64,000 nucleotides of DNA from Sphaerimonospora sp050942215 (GTDB taxonomy: Bacteria > Actinomycetota > Actinomycetes > Streptosporangiales > Streptosporangiaceae). The translations under genes were made by a program, and so were the position numbers. Below are positions 33,119-40,785 of this stretch, in pieces. The notes below the pieces were generated by a model. That model was not told the origin of the DNA and did no database searches. It was given only the letters and a program-made list of their open reading frames with translations. Numbering within the stretch: the first letter of the stretch is position 1; every line of letters starts with the position of its first letter. The stretch covers positions 5,146,001 to 5,210,000 of the forward strand of contig NZ_CP192056.1 in the NCBI RefSeq assembly GCF_050942215.1. The letters run 5' to 3'.

Positions 33119-33864
33119 GCCCGGTGTTCGGGCACGGACGGCTCCGGCTGTACCTGCTGAAACTGCTGGAGGAGAGTCCCCGGCACGGCTACGAGGTGAT
33201 CCGGCTGCTGCGGGATCGCTTCCTCGGCGTCTACTCCCCCTCCCCCGGCACCATCTATCCCCGGCTGGCGAGGCTGGAGGAGGAGGGCCTGGTCACCCAC
33301 GAGGTCGTGGACGGCAAGAAGGTCTTCACGATAACGGACAAGGGGCGGGCCGAGCTGCTCGGGCGCATGGACGAGCTGGCCGAGCTGGAGCAGGAGATCA
33401 CCGCCTCGGTGCAGGACATCGCACGGGAGGTCAAGGAGGACGTACGGCAGACCGTGCGTTCACTGCGGGAAGAGCTGACCCAGATGGCCCGCGACATCGG
33501 CGACAGCGCCGACCGCGACGCCTGGCGGCCCGGCCGGGAGGAGTGGAAGCGTCATCAGCGACAGGCGAAGGAGGGCCTGCGGCGGCAGAAGGACGAGTGG
33601 CGCCGCCACAGGGACCATCTGCGTGAGGAGGCCGAGCGCTGGCAGCGCGAGTGGCGCCGCATCTGGGAGGAGAGCTGGTCGTGGACGGACCGGCCGGAAG
33701 ACCGCGGTCCCGATGCCGAGCTCGGGCGTCTGCTCGCCGGCTTCGTCGGCGACGTCCGCCGGGCCGCCGACGAGGGACGGCTGACCGAGTCGGCACTGGC
33801 GGAGTGCCGGGCCGCCCTCGACGAGGCCGCCCGGCGCATCCGCGACTCACTGGGAAACGGCTAG
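33115..33864 (+). CDS. PadR family transcriptional regulator with long helical tail
   Basis: A 249-residue regulator. Residues 5-85 form the PadR winged helix: GRLRLYLLKLLEESPRHGYEVI, SPSPGTIYPRLARLEEEGLV and KKVFTITDKGRAEL. Residues 90-190 form a long, highly charged helix with many Arg, Glu and Trp residues (EEWKRHQRQAKEGLRRQKDE), probably a coiled coil, which is unusual in length for PadR proteins. Its start overlaps the DUF4097 gene. The operator at 32247 suggests autorepression of the operon. The stop overlaps by four bases with that of the convergent dehydrogenase gene. Confidence 0.88.
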   Translation: MSPVFGHGRLRLYLLKLLEESPRHGYEVIRLLRDRFLGVYSPSPGTIYPRLARLEEEGLVTHEVVDGKKVFTITDKGRAELLGRMDELAELEQEITASVQDIAREVKEDVRQTVRSLREELTQMARDIGDSADRDAWRPGREEWKRHQRQAKEGLRRQKDEWRRHRDHLREEAERWQREWRRIWEESWSWTDRPEDRGPDAELGRLLAGFVGDVRRAADEGRLTESALAECRAALDEAARRIRDSLGNG

Positions 33865-34826
33865 CCGAGGGTGAAGACGATCTTGCCGAACAGGTCGCCG
33901 CGGTCCATGGCGGCGAAGCCGTCCGCCGCCTCGGTGAGCGGCAGCACCCGATCGATGAGCGGGCGCACCCCGGTCTGATCGAGGAAGACCAGCAGCCTGG
34001 CGAGCTGCTCCCGGGTGCCCATGGTGGAACCGACGACGGACTTCTGCAGGAAGTACACCTGCGCGAGCTGCGTCGAAGCGATCATCCCGCTGGTCGCGCC
34101 GCTGATGACGACCCGGCCGCCGGGGCGAAGCGAGGCCAGCGAGTGCTGCCAGGTGGCGGCGCCGACCGTCTCCATCACGGCGTCGACCCGTTCCGGCAGC
34201 CGAGCACCGGACTCGAAGACCCGGTCGGCGCCCAGTTCGAGGGCGCGGGCCCGCTTCTCCTCCGACCGGCTGGTCGCCCACATGCGGAACCCGGCGGCGC
34301 GGCCGAGCGTGATCAAGGCGGTGGCCACGCCGCCGCCCGCGCCCTGGACGAGCACGGTGGATCCGGGCTCCAGCTCGGCCTTGTCGAACAGCATCCGGTA
34401 TGCGGTCAGCCAGGCGGTGGGCAGGCAGGCGGCCTCCTCGAAGGAGATCGTCTGCGGCTTCGGCACCAGGTTGCGCCTCGGCACGGCGACCTTCTCGGCG
34501 AACGTGCCGTCGTACACCTCCGAGAGCAGGGAGCGCTTGGGGTCGAGGGTCTCGTCGCCGTTCACGGGGGTGCCGATCACCGAGTGGACGACGACCTCGT
34601 TGCCCTCCTCGTCCACGCCGGCGGCGTCGCAGCCGAGGACGATGGGCAGCCGGTCCTGGCTGATCCCCACTCCCCTGAGCGTCCAGAGGTCGTGGTGGTT
34701 CAGCGCGGCGGCCCTGACGGACACCGTCGTCCATCCCTCGGGCGCCGCCGGCTCGGGGTGCTCACCAAGGGTCAGCCCCTTCAGCGGGTCGTCGGCATCG
34801 ATCTGTGTGGCGGTAACGGCGAACAT
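33861..34826 (-). CDS. Quinone-oxidoreductase-like zinc-binding dehydrogenase family protein
   Basis: A 321-residue medium-chain dehydrogenase/reductase. It has NHHDLWTLRGVG and GCDAAGVDEEG in the N-terminal domain, and VLVQGAGGGVATALITLGRAAG as the NADPH loop, with SRSEEKRARALELGADRVF following. The catalytic and structural zinc cysteines are absent, as in quinone reductases, so it should act without zinc. It resembles proteins annotated as NADPH:quinone reductase or alcohol dehydrogenase in actinomycetes. It is monocistronic and converges on padR. Substrate unknown. Confidence 0.85.
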   Translation of the reverse strand: MFAVTATQIDADDPLKGLTLGEHPEPAAPEGWTTVSVRAAALNHHDLWTLRGVGISQDRLPIVLGCDAAGVDEEGNEVVVHSVIGTPVNGDETLDPKRSLLSEVYDGTFAEKVAVPRRNLVPKPQTISFEEAACLPTAWLTAYRMLFDKAELEPGSTVLVQGAGGGVATALITLGRAAGFRMWATSRSEEKRARALELGADRVFESGARLPERVDAVMETVGAATWQHSLASLRPGGRVVISGATSGMIASTQLAQVYFLQKSVVGSTMGTREQLARLLVFLDQTGVRPLIDRVLPLTEAADGFAAMDRGDLFGKIVFTLG

Positions 34827-34958
34827 AGCCGCACCCTACTCGGCGCTCCCCTGGACGACCCGGAGCCCCGCCGCCGGTCGGACAGAGGGGAGGACCCGGC
34901 GGACGAGCCGCCGAGCCCCCTCTCGATCCCCTTTACGCCCCTCATATGGGCGGCGCGG

Positions 34959-35507
34959 TCAAATGGCGAACACGCCCCCCTCGACCGACCGCATCTCGCA
35001 CCTGTTCCCGAAGGTATGGCGGTACCAGAAGTACCTGCCGTCCCAGATTCCATTGGCGGTTACCGTGACCGGGCTGAACACCATCGGGCAGTTCGCCCCC
35101 TTGCGCGGCCGGAGTCCGGCGGGGTCGCCCTGGACCTTGGCCAGCGCCGCGCACGCCTCCTTAGCGGCCGGGTGGGACCCGCCCACCGGCCGGCAGTTCA
35201 GGAAGGTATACCGGTCGGGGAGATCGGACTCGGATTCGTCCCCCGACGTGACCGTCAAGATCAACGCGCGGACGCCGCCGAGATCCTGTCCCCCGTTGGT
35301 TCCCGGCCGGCCGACCAGGGTCATCGGCCCGGGGGCCAAGACGGTGCGTGACTCGGAAACGCCGACGGGCAGAGTCCCGGCATGAGGCGAGGACGCTGCC
35401 GCGGACGGCGGTGGCGACGGCGGCGGCGGCTCCTCGGCCGCACGCGCCGGAGTGGCGAGACCGGCGGCGAACGCCGTACCGGCCAGTAGAACAAGGAGTG
35501 GCTTCAT
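34959..35507 (-). CDS. Secreted SSI-family subtilisin inhibitor
   Basis: A 182-residue exported protein: signal peptide 1-24 (LLVLLAGTAFAAGLATPARA), a Pro/Ser-rich linker to about 45, then the SSI fold. Four cysteines (105, 119, 140, 170) match the two SSI disulfides in CRPVGGSHPAAKEAC and GNRC. The reactive loop is NCPMVFSP, where Met142-Val143 corresponds to the P1-P1' bond of Streptomyces subtilisin inhibitor. The TFGNRCEM segment is also conserved. It should inhibit subtilisin- and possibly trypsin/chymotrypsin-like proteases outside the cell. The divergent neighbour, 210 bp away, is the first of eight secreted serine-protease paralogues. Confidence 0.92.
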   Translation of the reverse strand: MKPLLVLLAGTAFAAGLATPARAAEEPPPPSPPPSAAASSPHAGTLPVGVSESRTVLAPGPMTLVGRPGTNGGQDLGGVRALILTVTSGDESESDLPDRYTFLNCRPVGGSHPAAKEACAALAKVQGDPAGLRPRKGANCPMVFSPVTVTANGIWDGRYFWYRHTFGNRCEMRSVEGGVFAI

Positions 35508-35717
35508 TGGATCCCCCCGTTTCGGCTGATGGTCAGCCTCCCGGCAGGGGTCGCGCACGATCAAGCGTCCACCCCGGGGCATAGCGAAATCTGACGCATC
35601 GCAGATCCCTTTGGTTCCAGCGGTTTCATAACGAGGTGGACACGAAGCTGTGCCGCAACCGTATGGATCTGGAAAAATCACCCCTTAGTATCCATATCCC
35701 CACACTGGAAGGTCACA

Positions 35718-36863
35718 GTGGCCAGGCATCTCGCACTCGGCATCGGCGGCGCCCTCGCCGTCGTGAGTGCGATCGCCGTGCTCGCGAGCGGGGAAGAGCC
35801 GGTCCCCCCGGCCGCGCCACCGCTGTCGGTGAGCGCCGCGGCCTTCCTCCAGGGCGGGGTGAGCTCCTATCCCCTGGCCGCGACCAAGGCCGACATGGAA
35901 CGGGTCGCGGCGTACTGGAGCCCGGAACGGCTGAAGCAGGCGAGCAGCTACGAGCCGAGGACCAAGCCGACCACGCGGGGCGCCACACAGAAGGCGACGA
36001 CCTCCGCGGCGGAGCTGAGCCGGCTGCACACCCGGGGAGAAGCTGCGCAGCGCAGGGAGACGGCGACGATCGGGACGGCGCCCGGGAAAGGCTCGGCCGT
36101 CACCTCTCCCCCCATGGTCGGCAAGGTGTTCTTCAAGGTCGGGACCAAGGAGTACTGGTGCTCGGCCTCGGTCGTGCACTCCAGATACCGCAACGTGGTG
36201 GCGACGGCAGGGCACTGCGCCTACGCCCTGTCCCAGGACAGACCGGTCGAGAACTGGATCTTCATTCCGTCCTATCACGACGGCAGGACCGACGCCGGGA
36301 TCTTCGTGGGCCACACGATCTACATGCACGAGGACTTCGCCGGCAAGGGCGACTTCGATCGCGACTACGCCTTCGTCACGGTCCATCGCGGCTTCACCTG
36401 GCAGCCCTACACCCAGGCGGGCAAGGCGAAATATCGGCTGGCCGACGCCGGCCGGGTCGAGGACAAGGTGGGCGCCTTCCGGTTCTCCTCCGGCAAGGCC
36501 GCCGCACAGCGGGTGCGGGTCTTCGGTTACCCGGCCGGCGCGCAGCCCGACGGCACTCGGCCGTACAACGGACAGGTCGTCAAGAACTGCGGCGGCACGA
36601 CGGAGAAGAAGCTCGTCAGCGCGCCGACCTGGCAGCTCGACCACGGGGTGCGGCTGGCCGGCTGCGGCTTCACCTCGGGGGCGAGCGGCGGTCCCTGGGT
36701 GATCGGTTACGACAGCGTCAAGCGGACCGGCCATCTCGCGGGCGTCACCAGCCTGACCTGGAACCTGACCGGCGGCGGGCGGCTCGACGCGATCTCCGCC
36801 CCCTATTTCAACGCGCTCACCCAGCGGGTGTACGCACAGGCGACCCGCCAGTTCACGGGCTGA
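35718..36863 (+). CDS. Secreted trypsin/V8-like serine protease, paralogue P0
   Basis: A 381-residue exported protein, the first and most divergent of eight paralogues. The N-terminal hydrophobic segment (LALGIGGALAVVSAIAVLASG) is followed by a long propeptide and the protease domain beginning near VGKVFFKVGTKEYWCSAS. The catalytic triad is intact: VVATAGHCAY (His), DRDYAFVTV (Asp) and TSGASGGPW (Ser). A second cysteine pair, VKNCGG and LAGCGF, precedes the serine, unlike P1-P5. Start GTG after GGAAGG. It lacks the CRP-like box and the shared leader of P1-P5. It is divergent from the SSI inhibitor gene. Substrate specificity not determinable. Confidence 0.85.
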   Translation: MARHLALGIGGALAVVSAIAVLASGEEPVPPAAPPLSVSAAAFLQGGVSSYPLAATKADMERVAAYWSPERLKQASSYEPRTKPTTRGATQKATTSAAELSRLHTRGEAAQRRETATIGTAPGKGSAVTSPPMVGKVFFKVGTKEYWCSASVVHSRYRNVVATAGHCAYALSQDRPVENWIFIPSYHDGRTDAGIFVGHTIYMHEDFAGKGDFDRDYAFVTVHRGFTWQPYTQAGKAKYRLADAGRVEDKVGAFRFSSGKAAAQRVRVFGYPAGAQPDGTRPYNGQVVKNCGGTTEKKLVSAPTWQLDHGVRLAGCGFTSGASGGPWVIGYDSVKRTGHLAGVTSLTWNLTGGGRLDAISAPYFNALTQRVYAQATRQFTG

Positions 36864-37318
36864 TCTTCCGGCGCCCGCCCCGACCTGCCCGAGTCCATCT
36901 CACACAGGTTGCCTGCCGGAACACGCGCCAATCCGGGTCCACCCGGCGTTCCCGGTCCGCTCCCTCCCGCCCCGGCTCGGTGGTGGTGGTGGTACGGCAG
37001 GGCCATCTTTGACGCATCCCCGGCCTCTTCGGTGCCACCGGCGTGATGTGATTCGCATCACAGTTACCACTCTGTAACATCCGCCCCACCCTCCCCAGCG
37101 CGGCAGTTCCTGGATCGGGCCAAAAAAGCGTCACCTGCTCCGACACGAATCCGGGCCGGCGGCACACCATAAGTCACGGAAACATCACGATGACTACATG
37201 TCATACCGCCCGGAAAATTGGGCCATCCGTGGCGACGATCACGGCTGTATGGTGCTTGCCATCCCTTTACTGACGCATGGGACGCAAAAGGCGTTCCACG
37301 ACAGACCAAGGAGCATCC
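36864..37318 (+). promoter_or_regulatory. Upstream region of P1 with CRP-like box, -10 and shared leader
   Basis: TGTGATTCGCATCACA at 37047-37062 is a perfect TGTGA-N6-TCACA palindrome. TATGGT at 37248 is a likely -10, and CCCTTTACTGACG at 37263-37275 is a leader conserved in P1-P5. The start codon at 37319 follows CAAGGAG. The segment CACGGAAACATC near 37177 recurs upstream of P5. Confidence 0.7.
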
Positions 37319-38497
37319 ATGAAGCGCATCCTCACCTTTGGTGGTGTCGTCGCCACCGCCGGGCTGCTGGCCGCGGGCCTGGGCGCCCCGGCACAGGCCG
37401 CCGACAGCGTCGCCGACGTGAACCTGGCCAACACCAATTACGCCGCTTGGCAGGTGGTCGACTTCTGGTTCAAGGAGAACGCCGCCAACCTGATCAACGC
37501 CAAGCCGTACGCCGTCGAGACGACGGTCCCGGCCAAGCACGTCTCGGGTGGCGGCCCCTCGGCCGACACCAAGCCGGGTGTGGTTCCGGCGATCGGCGAC
37601 GAGAAGAAGACCGCGACGAAGTCGAAGAACGTCAACCTGCCCAAGAGCACGGGCAAGGTGTTCTTCCGGGGTTCCGACGGGCAGCCGCACTGGTGCACGG
37701 CGACCTCCGTGCAGTCCACCTACCGCAACGTCGTCGCCACTGCCGGCCACTGCGTGTACGACACGGCGTCGAACAAGCAGACCATGGACAGCTGGGTCTT
37801 CGTCCCGGGCTACTACCAGGGCAAGACCCCGTGGGGCATCTACGTCGGCAAGACCGCGTTCACGCACTACGACTTCGACGTCTACGAGGACGGCGACCGC
37901 GACTACGCGTTCGTCACCGTCTACAACGGTGTGAACCGCGGCGCCATCAAGAGGGCCTCGGACCTCACCGACGCCGAGAAGAAGATCGTCGCGGACTACC
38001 GGACGAAGACCAGCCAGGCGCACCCCTACATCTGGTTCAAGCACAAGGGCACCGAGTACTTCCAGTTCCTGACCGACACCGGTCGTCTCGGTGACAATGT
38101 GGGCGGCCAGGGCCTGGCCTACAACCAGAAGCTGGGCAAGAACGTCTTCGTGTTCGGCTACCCGAGCGGCTCGCACCCGGACGGCAACAACGCCTACTCC
38201 GGCAAGACCCTCAAGTGGTCGTACGGCAAGACCTTCGCCGCGCAGGCCCCGGCCATCAAGGCTCAGGAGCTGCAGGGCATCAAGTCCTCCTTCACCGGCG
38301 AGGGCTCGTCGGGTTCGGCCTGGCTGCTCAACTACAAGAGCGCCAAGCGGATCGGCTACCTGAACGGCGTGACCATCGGCGTCTCCGACACCGACGGCAA
38401 CAAGCGCATCGACACCAGCGTCTCCCCGTACTTCGACGGCGAGACCTACGGCGTCTACAAGGCCGCCGCCGCCCTCTGGTCCGGCAAGATCGTCTGA
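37319..38497 (+). CDS. Secreted trypsin/V8-like serine protease, paralogue P1 (triad intact)
   Basis: A 392-residue exported protein: signal peptide 1-27 ending in APAQAA, a propeptide of about 85 residues ending near SKNVNLPKSTGKVFF, and the protease domain. The triad is complete: NVVATAGHCVYD, DGDRDYAFVTV and GEGSSGSAWLL, where the serine lies in a V8-like GxSGS setting. The first disulfide is preserved (HWCTAT and GHC), but the second pair of P0/P7 is replaced by serines (KWSYGK, IKSSFTG). A 60-residue charged insert follows the Asp strand. Start ATG after AAGGAG. A mirrored terminator follows at 38569. Confidence 0.86.
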   Translation: MKRILTFGGVVATAGLLAAGLGAPAQAADSVADVNLANTNYAAWQVVDFWFKENAANLINAKPYAVETTVPAKHVSGGGPSADTKPGVVPAIGDEKKTATKSKNVNLPKSTGKVFFRGSDGQPHWCTATSVQSTYRNVVATAGHCVYDTASNKQTMDSWVFVPGYYQGKTPWGIYVGKTAFTHYDFDVYEDGDRDYAFVTVYNGVNRGAIKRASDLTDAEKKIVADYRTKTSQAHPYIWFKHKGTEYFQFLTDTGRLGDNVGGQGLAYNQKLGKNVFVFGYPSGSHPDGNNAYSGKTLKWSYGKTFAAQAPAIKAQELQGIKSSFTGEGSSGSAWLLNYKSAKRIGYLNGVTIGVSDTDGNKRIDTSVSPYFDGETYGVYKAAAALWSGKIV

Positions 38498-38568
38498 GTC
38501 TCCCGCCACGGAGATCGAGCGATCACCCGCCAGGGGTCCGAACTCTGACGGAACCCAGCTCCAAGCGA

Positions 38569-38594
38569 AGGGCCCGGCTCTCCAGCCGGGCCCT
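38569..38594 (+). terminator. Terminator after P1
   Basis: AGGGCCCGGCT-N4-AGCCGGGCCCT, an 11-bp perfect stem 71 bp after the P1 stop. Nearly the same hairpin follows P2 and P5. Confidence 0.8.
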
Positions 38595-39124
38595 TCCGGC
38601 GTTCTCCTGCCGTTTCACCCGATCCCGGCAGGCCGGTGCCCCACCAGTGCACAGCCCCGCGGGCGTACGGCCTCGCGGGCGCACAAGCTCTCAGGCGCCC
38701 AGGCGCTCAGGCGCTCAGGTCGCACGGGCTCTCCGTCTCGGAGCCTCGCGGCCTCGCAACCTCGCGGCCTTGTCGGCGCACGGCCCCGCGGCGGGGCTTA
38801 GACGAGACGGCGCATGCTCCGGTGCCGCCATTCCTGTGTGATTTGCGCCACAACAAACTACTTCGATCTTGGTGGATTTCGTCGACACCGCGCGGCAAGA
38901 CGCCTGTTCCATGCCCGTTCAACTGCGAAGATCCCGGACGCGAAACCATTACTAGGACACTTTCGGCCTGTCATCCAGATAACAGGACGATATCGGCGGC
39001 CGGAGCCCTCGACGAGTGCCGAAAGCGGGCCTTCCAGGAAGCGATCTCCGCTGTATGGTGCGTGTCATCCCTTTACTGACGTATGGGACGCAAGGGGCGT
39101 TCCACGACAGACCAAGGAGTTTCC
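38595..39124 (+). promoter_or_regulatory. Upstream region of P2 with CRP-like box, -10 and shared leader
   Basis: TGTGATTTGCGCCACA at 38837-38852 is one mismatch from the CRP-type palindrome. GATAACAGGACGAT near 38979 recurs in similar form upstream of P3 and P4. TATGGT at 39054 is the likely -10, and CCCTTTACTGACG is at 39069. Between 38640 and 38770 there is a Gly/Arg-codon-like low-complexity stretch with CAGGCGC repeats but no gene. Confidence 0.65.
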
Positions 39125-40342
39125 ATGAAGCGCACTCTCGCCTTCGGTGGCATTGTCGCCACTGCTGGCCTCCTGGCCGCAGGCCTGGCCGCTCCGGCTC
39201 AGGCCGCCGGCGACGTCGCCAGCAAGCCGCTGGCCGCCACCGGCATCCAGGCTCACAACATCGCAGCGTTCTGGTTCGCCGAGCGTGCGGCCAACCTGAT
39301 CCAGGCCACGCCGTACAGCGTCGAGACCCAGGTCGCCGCCAAGCACGTCTCCGGCGGTGGCCCGTCCGCTGACAGCAAGCCCGGTGTGGTTCCGGCGATC
39401 GGCGACGAGAAGAAGGCCGCGAGCAAGTCGAAGAACGTCAACCTGCCCAAGACCATGGGCAAGGTGTTCTTCATCGGCGCCGACAACAAGCCGCACTGGT
39501 GCACCGCGACCTCGGTGCAGGCGCAGTACCGCAACCTGGTCGCCACGGCCGGACACTGCGTCTACGACACGGCGAGCAACAAGGCCACCCTCGACTACTG
39601 GGTGTTCGTGCCGGGTTACTACCAGGGCAAGACCCCGTGGGGTGTCTACGTCGGCAAGCAGGCGTTCACGCACTACGACTTCGACGTGTACGAGGACGCC
39701 GACCGCAACTACGCGTTCGTCACCGTGTACAACGGGATCAAGATGCCGCACGCCGGCTTCGACGGCGTCCGGCAGCTGATCAAGGACCGTAAGTGGGACG
39801 AGCTGAAGTCCTACGCCTGGTTCAAGGAGGTCGACAAGGCCACCTACCTGGCGTACAAGGCTGAGAACGCTCTCCCCGCCTACGAGGCCGGCGGCAAGTA
39901 CTACGCGTGGAAGTTCACCGACGCCGGTCGCCTGGGCGACAACGTCGGTGGGCAGGGCATCGCCTACAACCAGAAGCTGGGCAAGAACGTCTTCATGTTC
40001 GGCTACCCGAGCGGCTCGCACCCGGACGGCAACTACGCCTACTCCGGCAAGACCCTCAAGTGGTCGTACGGCAAGACCTTCGCCGCGCAGGCCCCGGCCG
40101 TCAAGGGCGAGGAGCTGCAGGGCATCAAGTCGTCCTTCACCGGCGAGGGCTCGCTCGGTTCGGCCTGGCTGCTCAACTACAAGAGCGCCAAGCGGATCGG
40201 CTACCTGAACGGTGTGACCATCGGCGTGGCCGACAGCGACGGCAACAAGCGCATCGACACCAGCGTCTCCCCGTACTTCGACGGCGAGACCATCGGTGTC
40301 TACAACGCGGCCAAGAGCCTGTGGTCCGGCTCGATCGCCTAG
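39125..40342 (+). CDS. Secreted protease-like protein, paralogue P2: probable pseudoprotease
   Basis: A 405-residue exported paralogue with a signal peptide (AGLAAPAQAA) and propeptide as in P1. The histidine remains (LVATAGHCVYD), but the catalytic Asp is Asn195 (DADRNYAFV, codon AAC at 39707) and the catalytic Ser is Leu344 (GEGSLGSAW, codon CTC at 40154). With two of three triad residues lost, normal serine-protease chemistry is not expected. The frame is intact, the first disulfide is kept and the regulatory module is as well conserved as in active paralogues, so the gene is not simply decaying. Start ATG after AAGGAG. Confidence 0.85.
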   Translation: MKRTLAFGGIVATAGLLAAGLAAPAQAAGDVASKPLAATGIQAHNIAAFWFAERAANLIQATPYSVETQVAAKHVSGGGPSADSKPGVVPAIGDEKKAASKSKNVNLPKTMGKVFFIGADNKPHWCTATSVQAQYRNLVATAGHCVYDTASNKATLDYWVFVPGYYQGKTPWGVYVGKQAFTHYDFDVYEDADRNYAFVTVYNGIKMPHAGFDGVRQLIKDRKWDELKSYAWFKEVDKATYLAYKAENALPAYEAGGKYYAWKFTDAGRLGDNVGGQGIAYNQKLGKNVFMFGYPSGSHPDGNYAYSGKTLKWSYGKTFAAQAPAVKGEELQGIKSSFTGEGSLGSAWLLNYKSAKRIGYLNGVTIGVADSDGNKRIDTSVSPYFDGETIGVYNAAKSLWSGSIA

Positions 40343-40436
40343 TCTTCGCCCCCGCGAAGACACGGTGATCGGCTGTCAGGGGTCCAAACCCTGACATTCC
40401 CCGGCTTCACCGGCACAGCTTCACCTGTTTCATCCC

Positions 40437-40461
40437 AGGGCCCGGCTCTCAGCCGGGCCCT
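40437..40461 (+). terminator. Terminator after P2
   Basis: AGGGCCCGGCT-N3-AGCCGGGCCCT followed by TGCGGCTTTT: an 11-bp perfect stem with a short T tract, 95 bp after the P2 stop. Confidence 0.85.
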
Positions 40462-40785
40462 GCGGCTTTTCCGAAACACGGCTCCGGCGACAGGGTGGTG
40501 TGATTCACCTCACATCAACACATTCCGGTCCCGGTCGAATTCCCTTACCAATCGAGGAAAGAGCGCATGCGCACGCCTCTCAGCTGCGCGGATATTCGCT
40601 GTCGACACTTGTCCAGCACTTTTGCCGCCTGTCATCCACATAACGGGACCGTCTCGGTCGGAAAACGGTCGAGTTCGCCGGAAACAGGGTCTACCAGGAG
40701 GAAATCTCCGCAGTAAAGTGCTGACCATCCCTTTACTGACGTGAGGAATGCAGTGGCGTTCCGCGACAGACCAAGGAGTTTCCCC
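40462..40785 (+). promoter_or_regulatory. Upstream region of P3 with CRP-like box, -10 and shared leader
   Basis: TGTGATTCACCTCACA at 40499-40514 is a perfect TGTGA-N6-TCACA box, just after the P2 terminator. CATAACGGGACCGTCTCGG near 40633 resembles the P2 and P4 regions. TAAAGT at 40714 replaces TATGGT as the -10; CCCTTTACTGACG is at 40729. Confidence 0.68.

Noticed and set aside
40154..40156. Sequencing error as the explanation for the Ser-to-Leu change in P2
   Set aside because: All three codon bases differ from the P1 codon without any frameshift, and the Asp in the same gene is also changed; P4 shows the same pair of losses.
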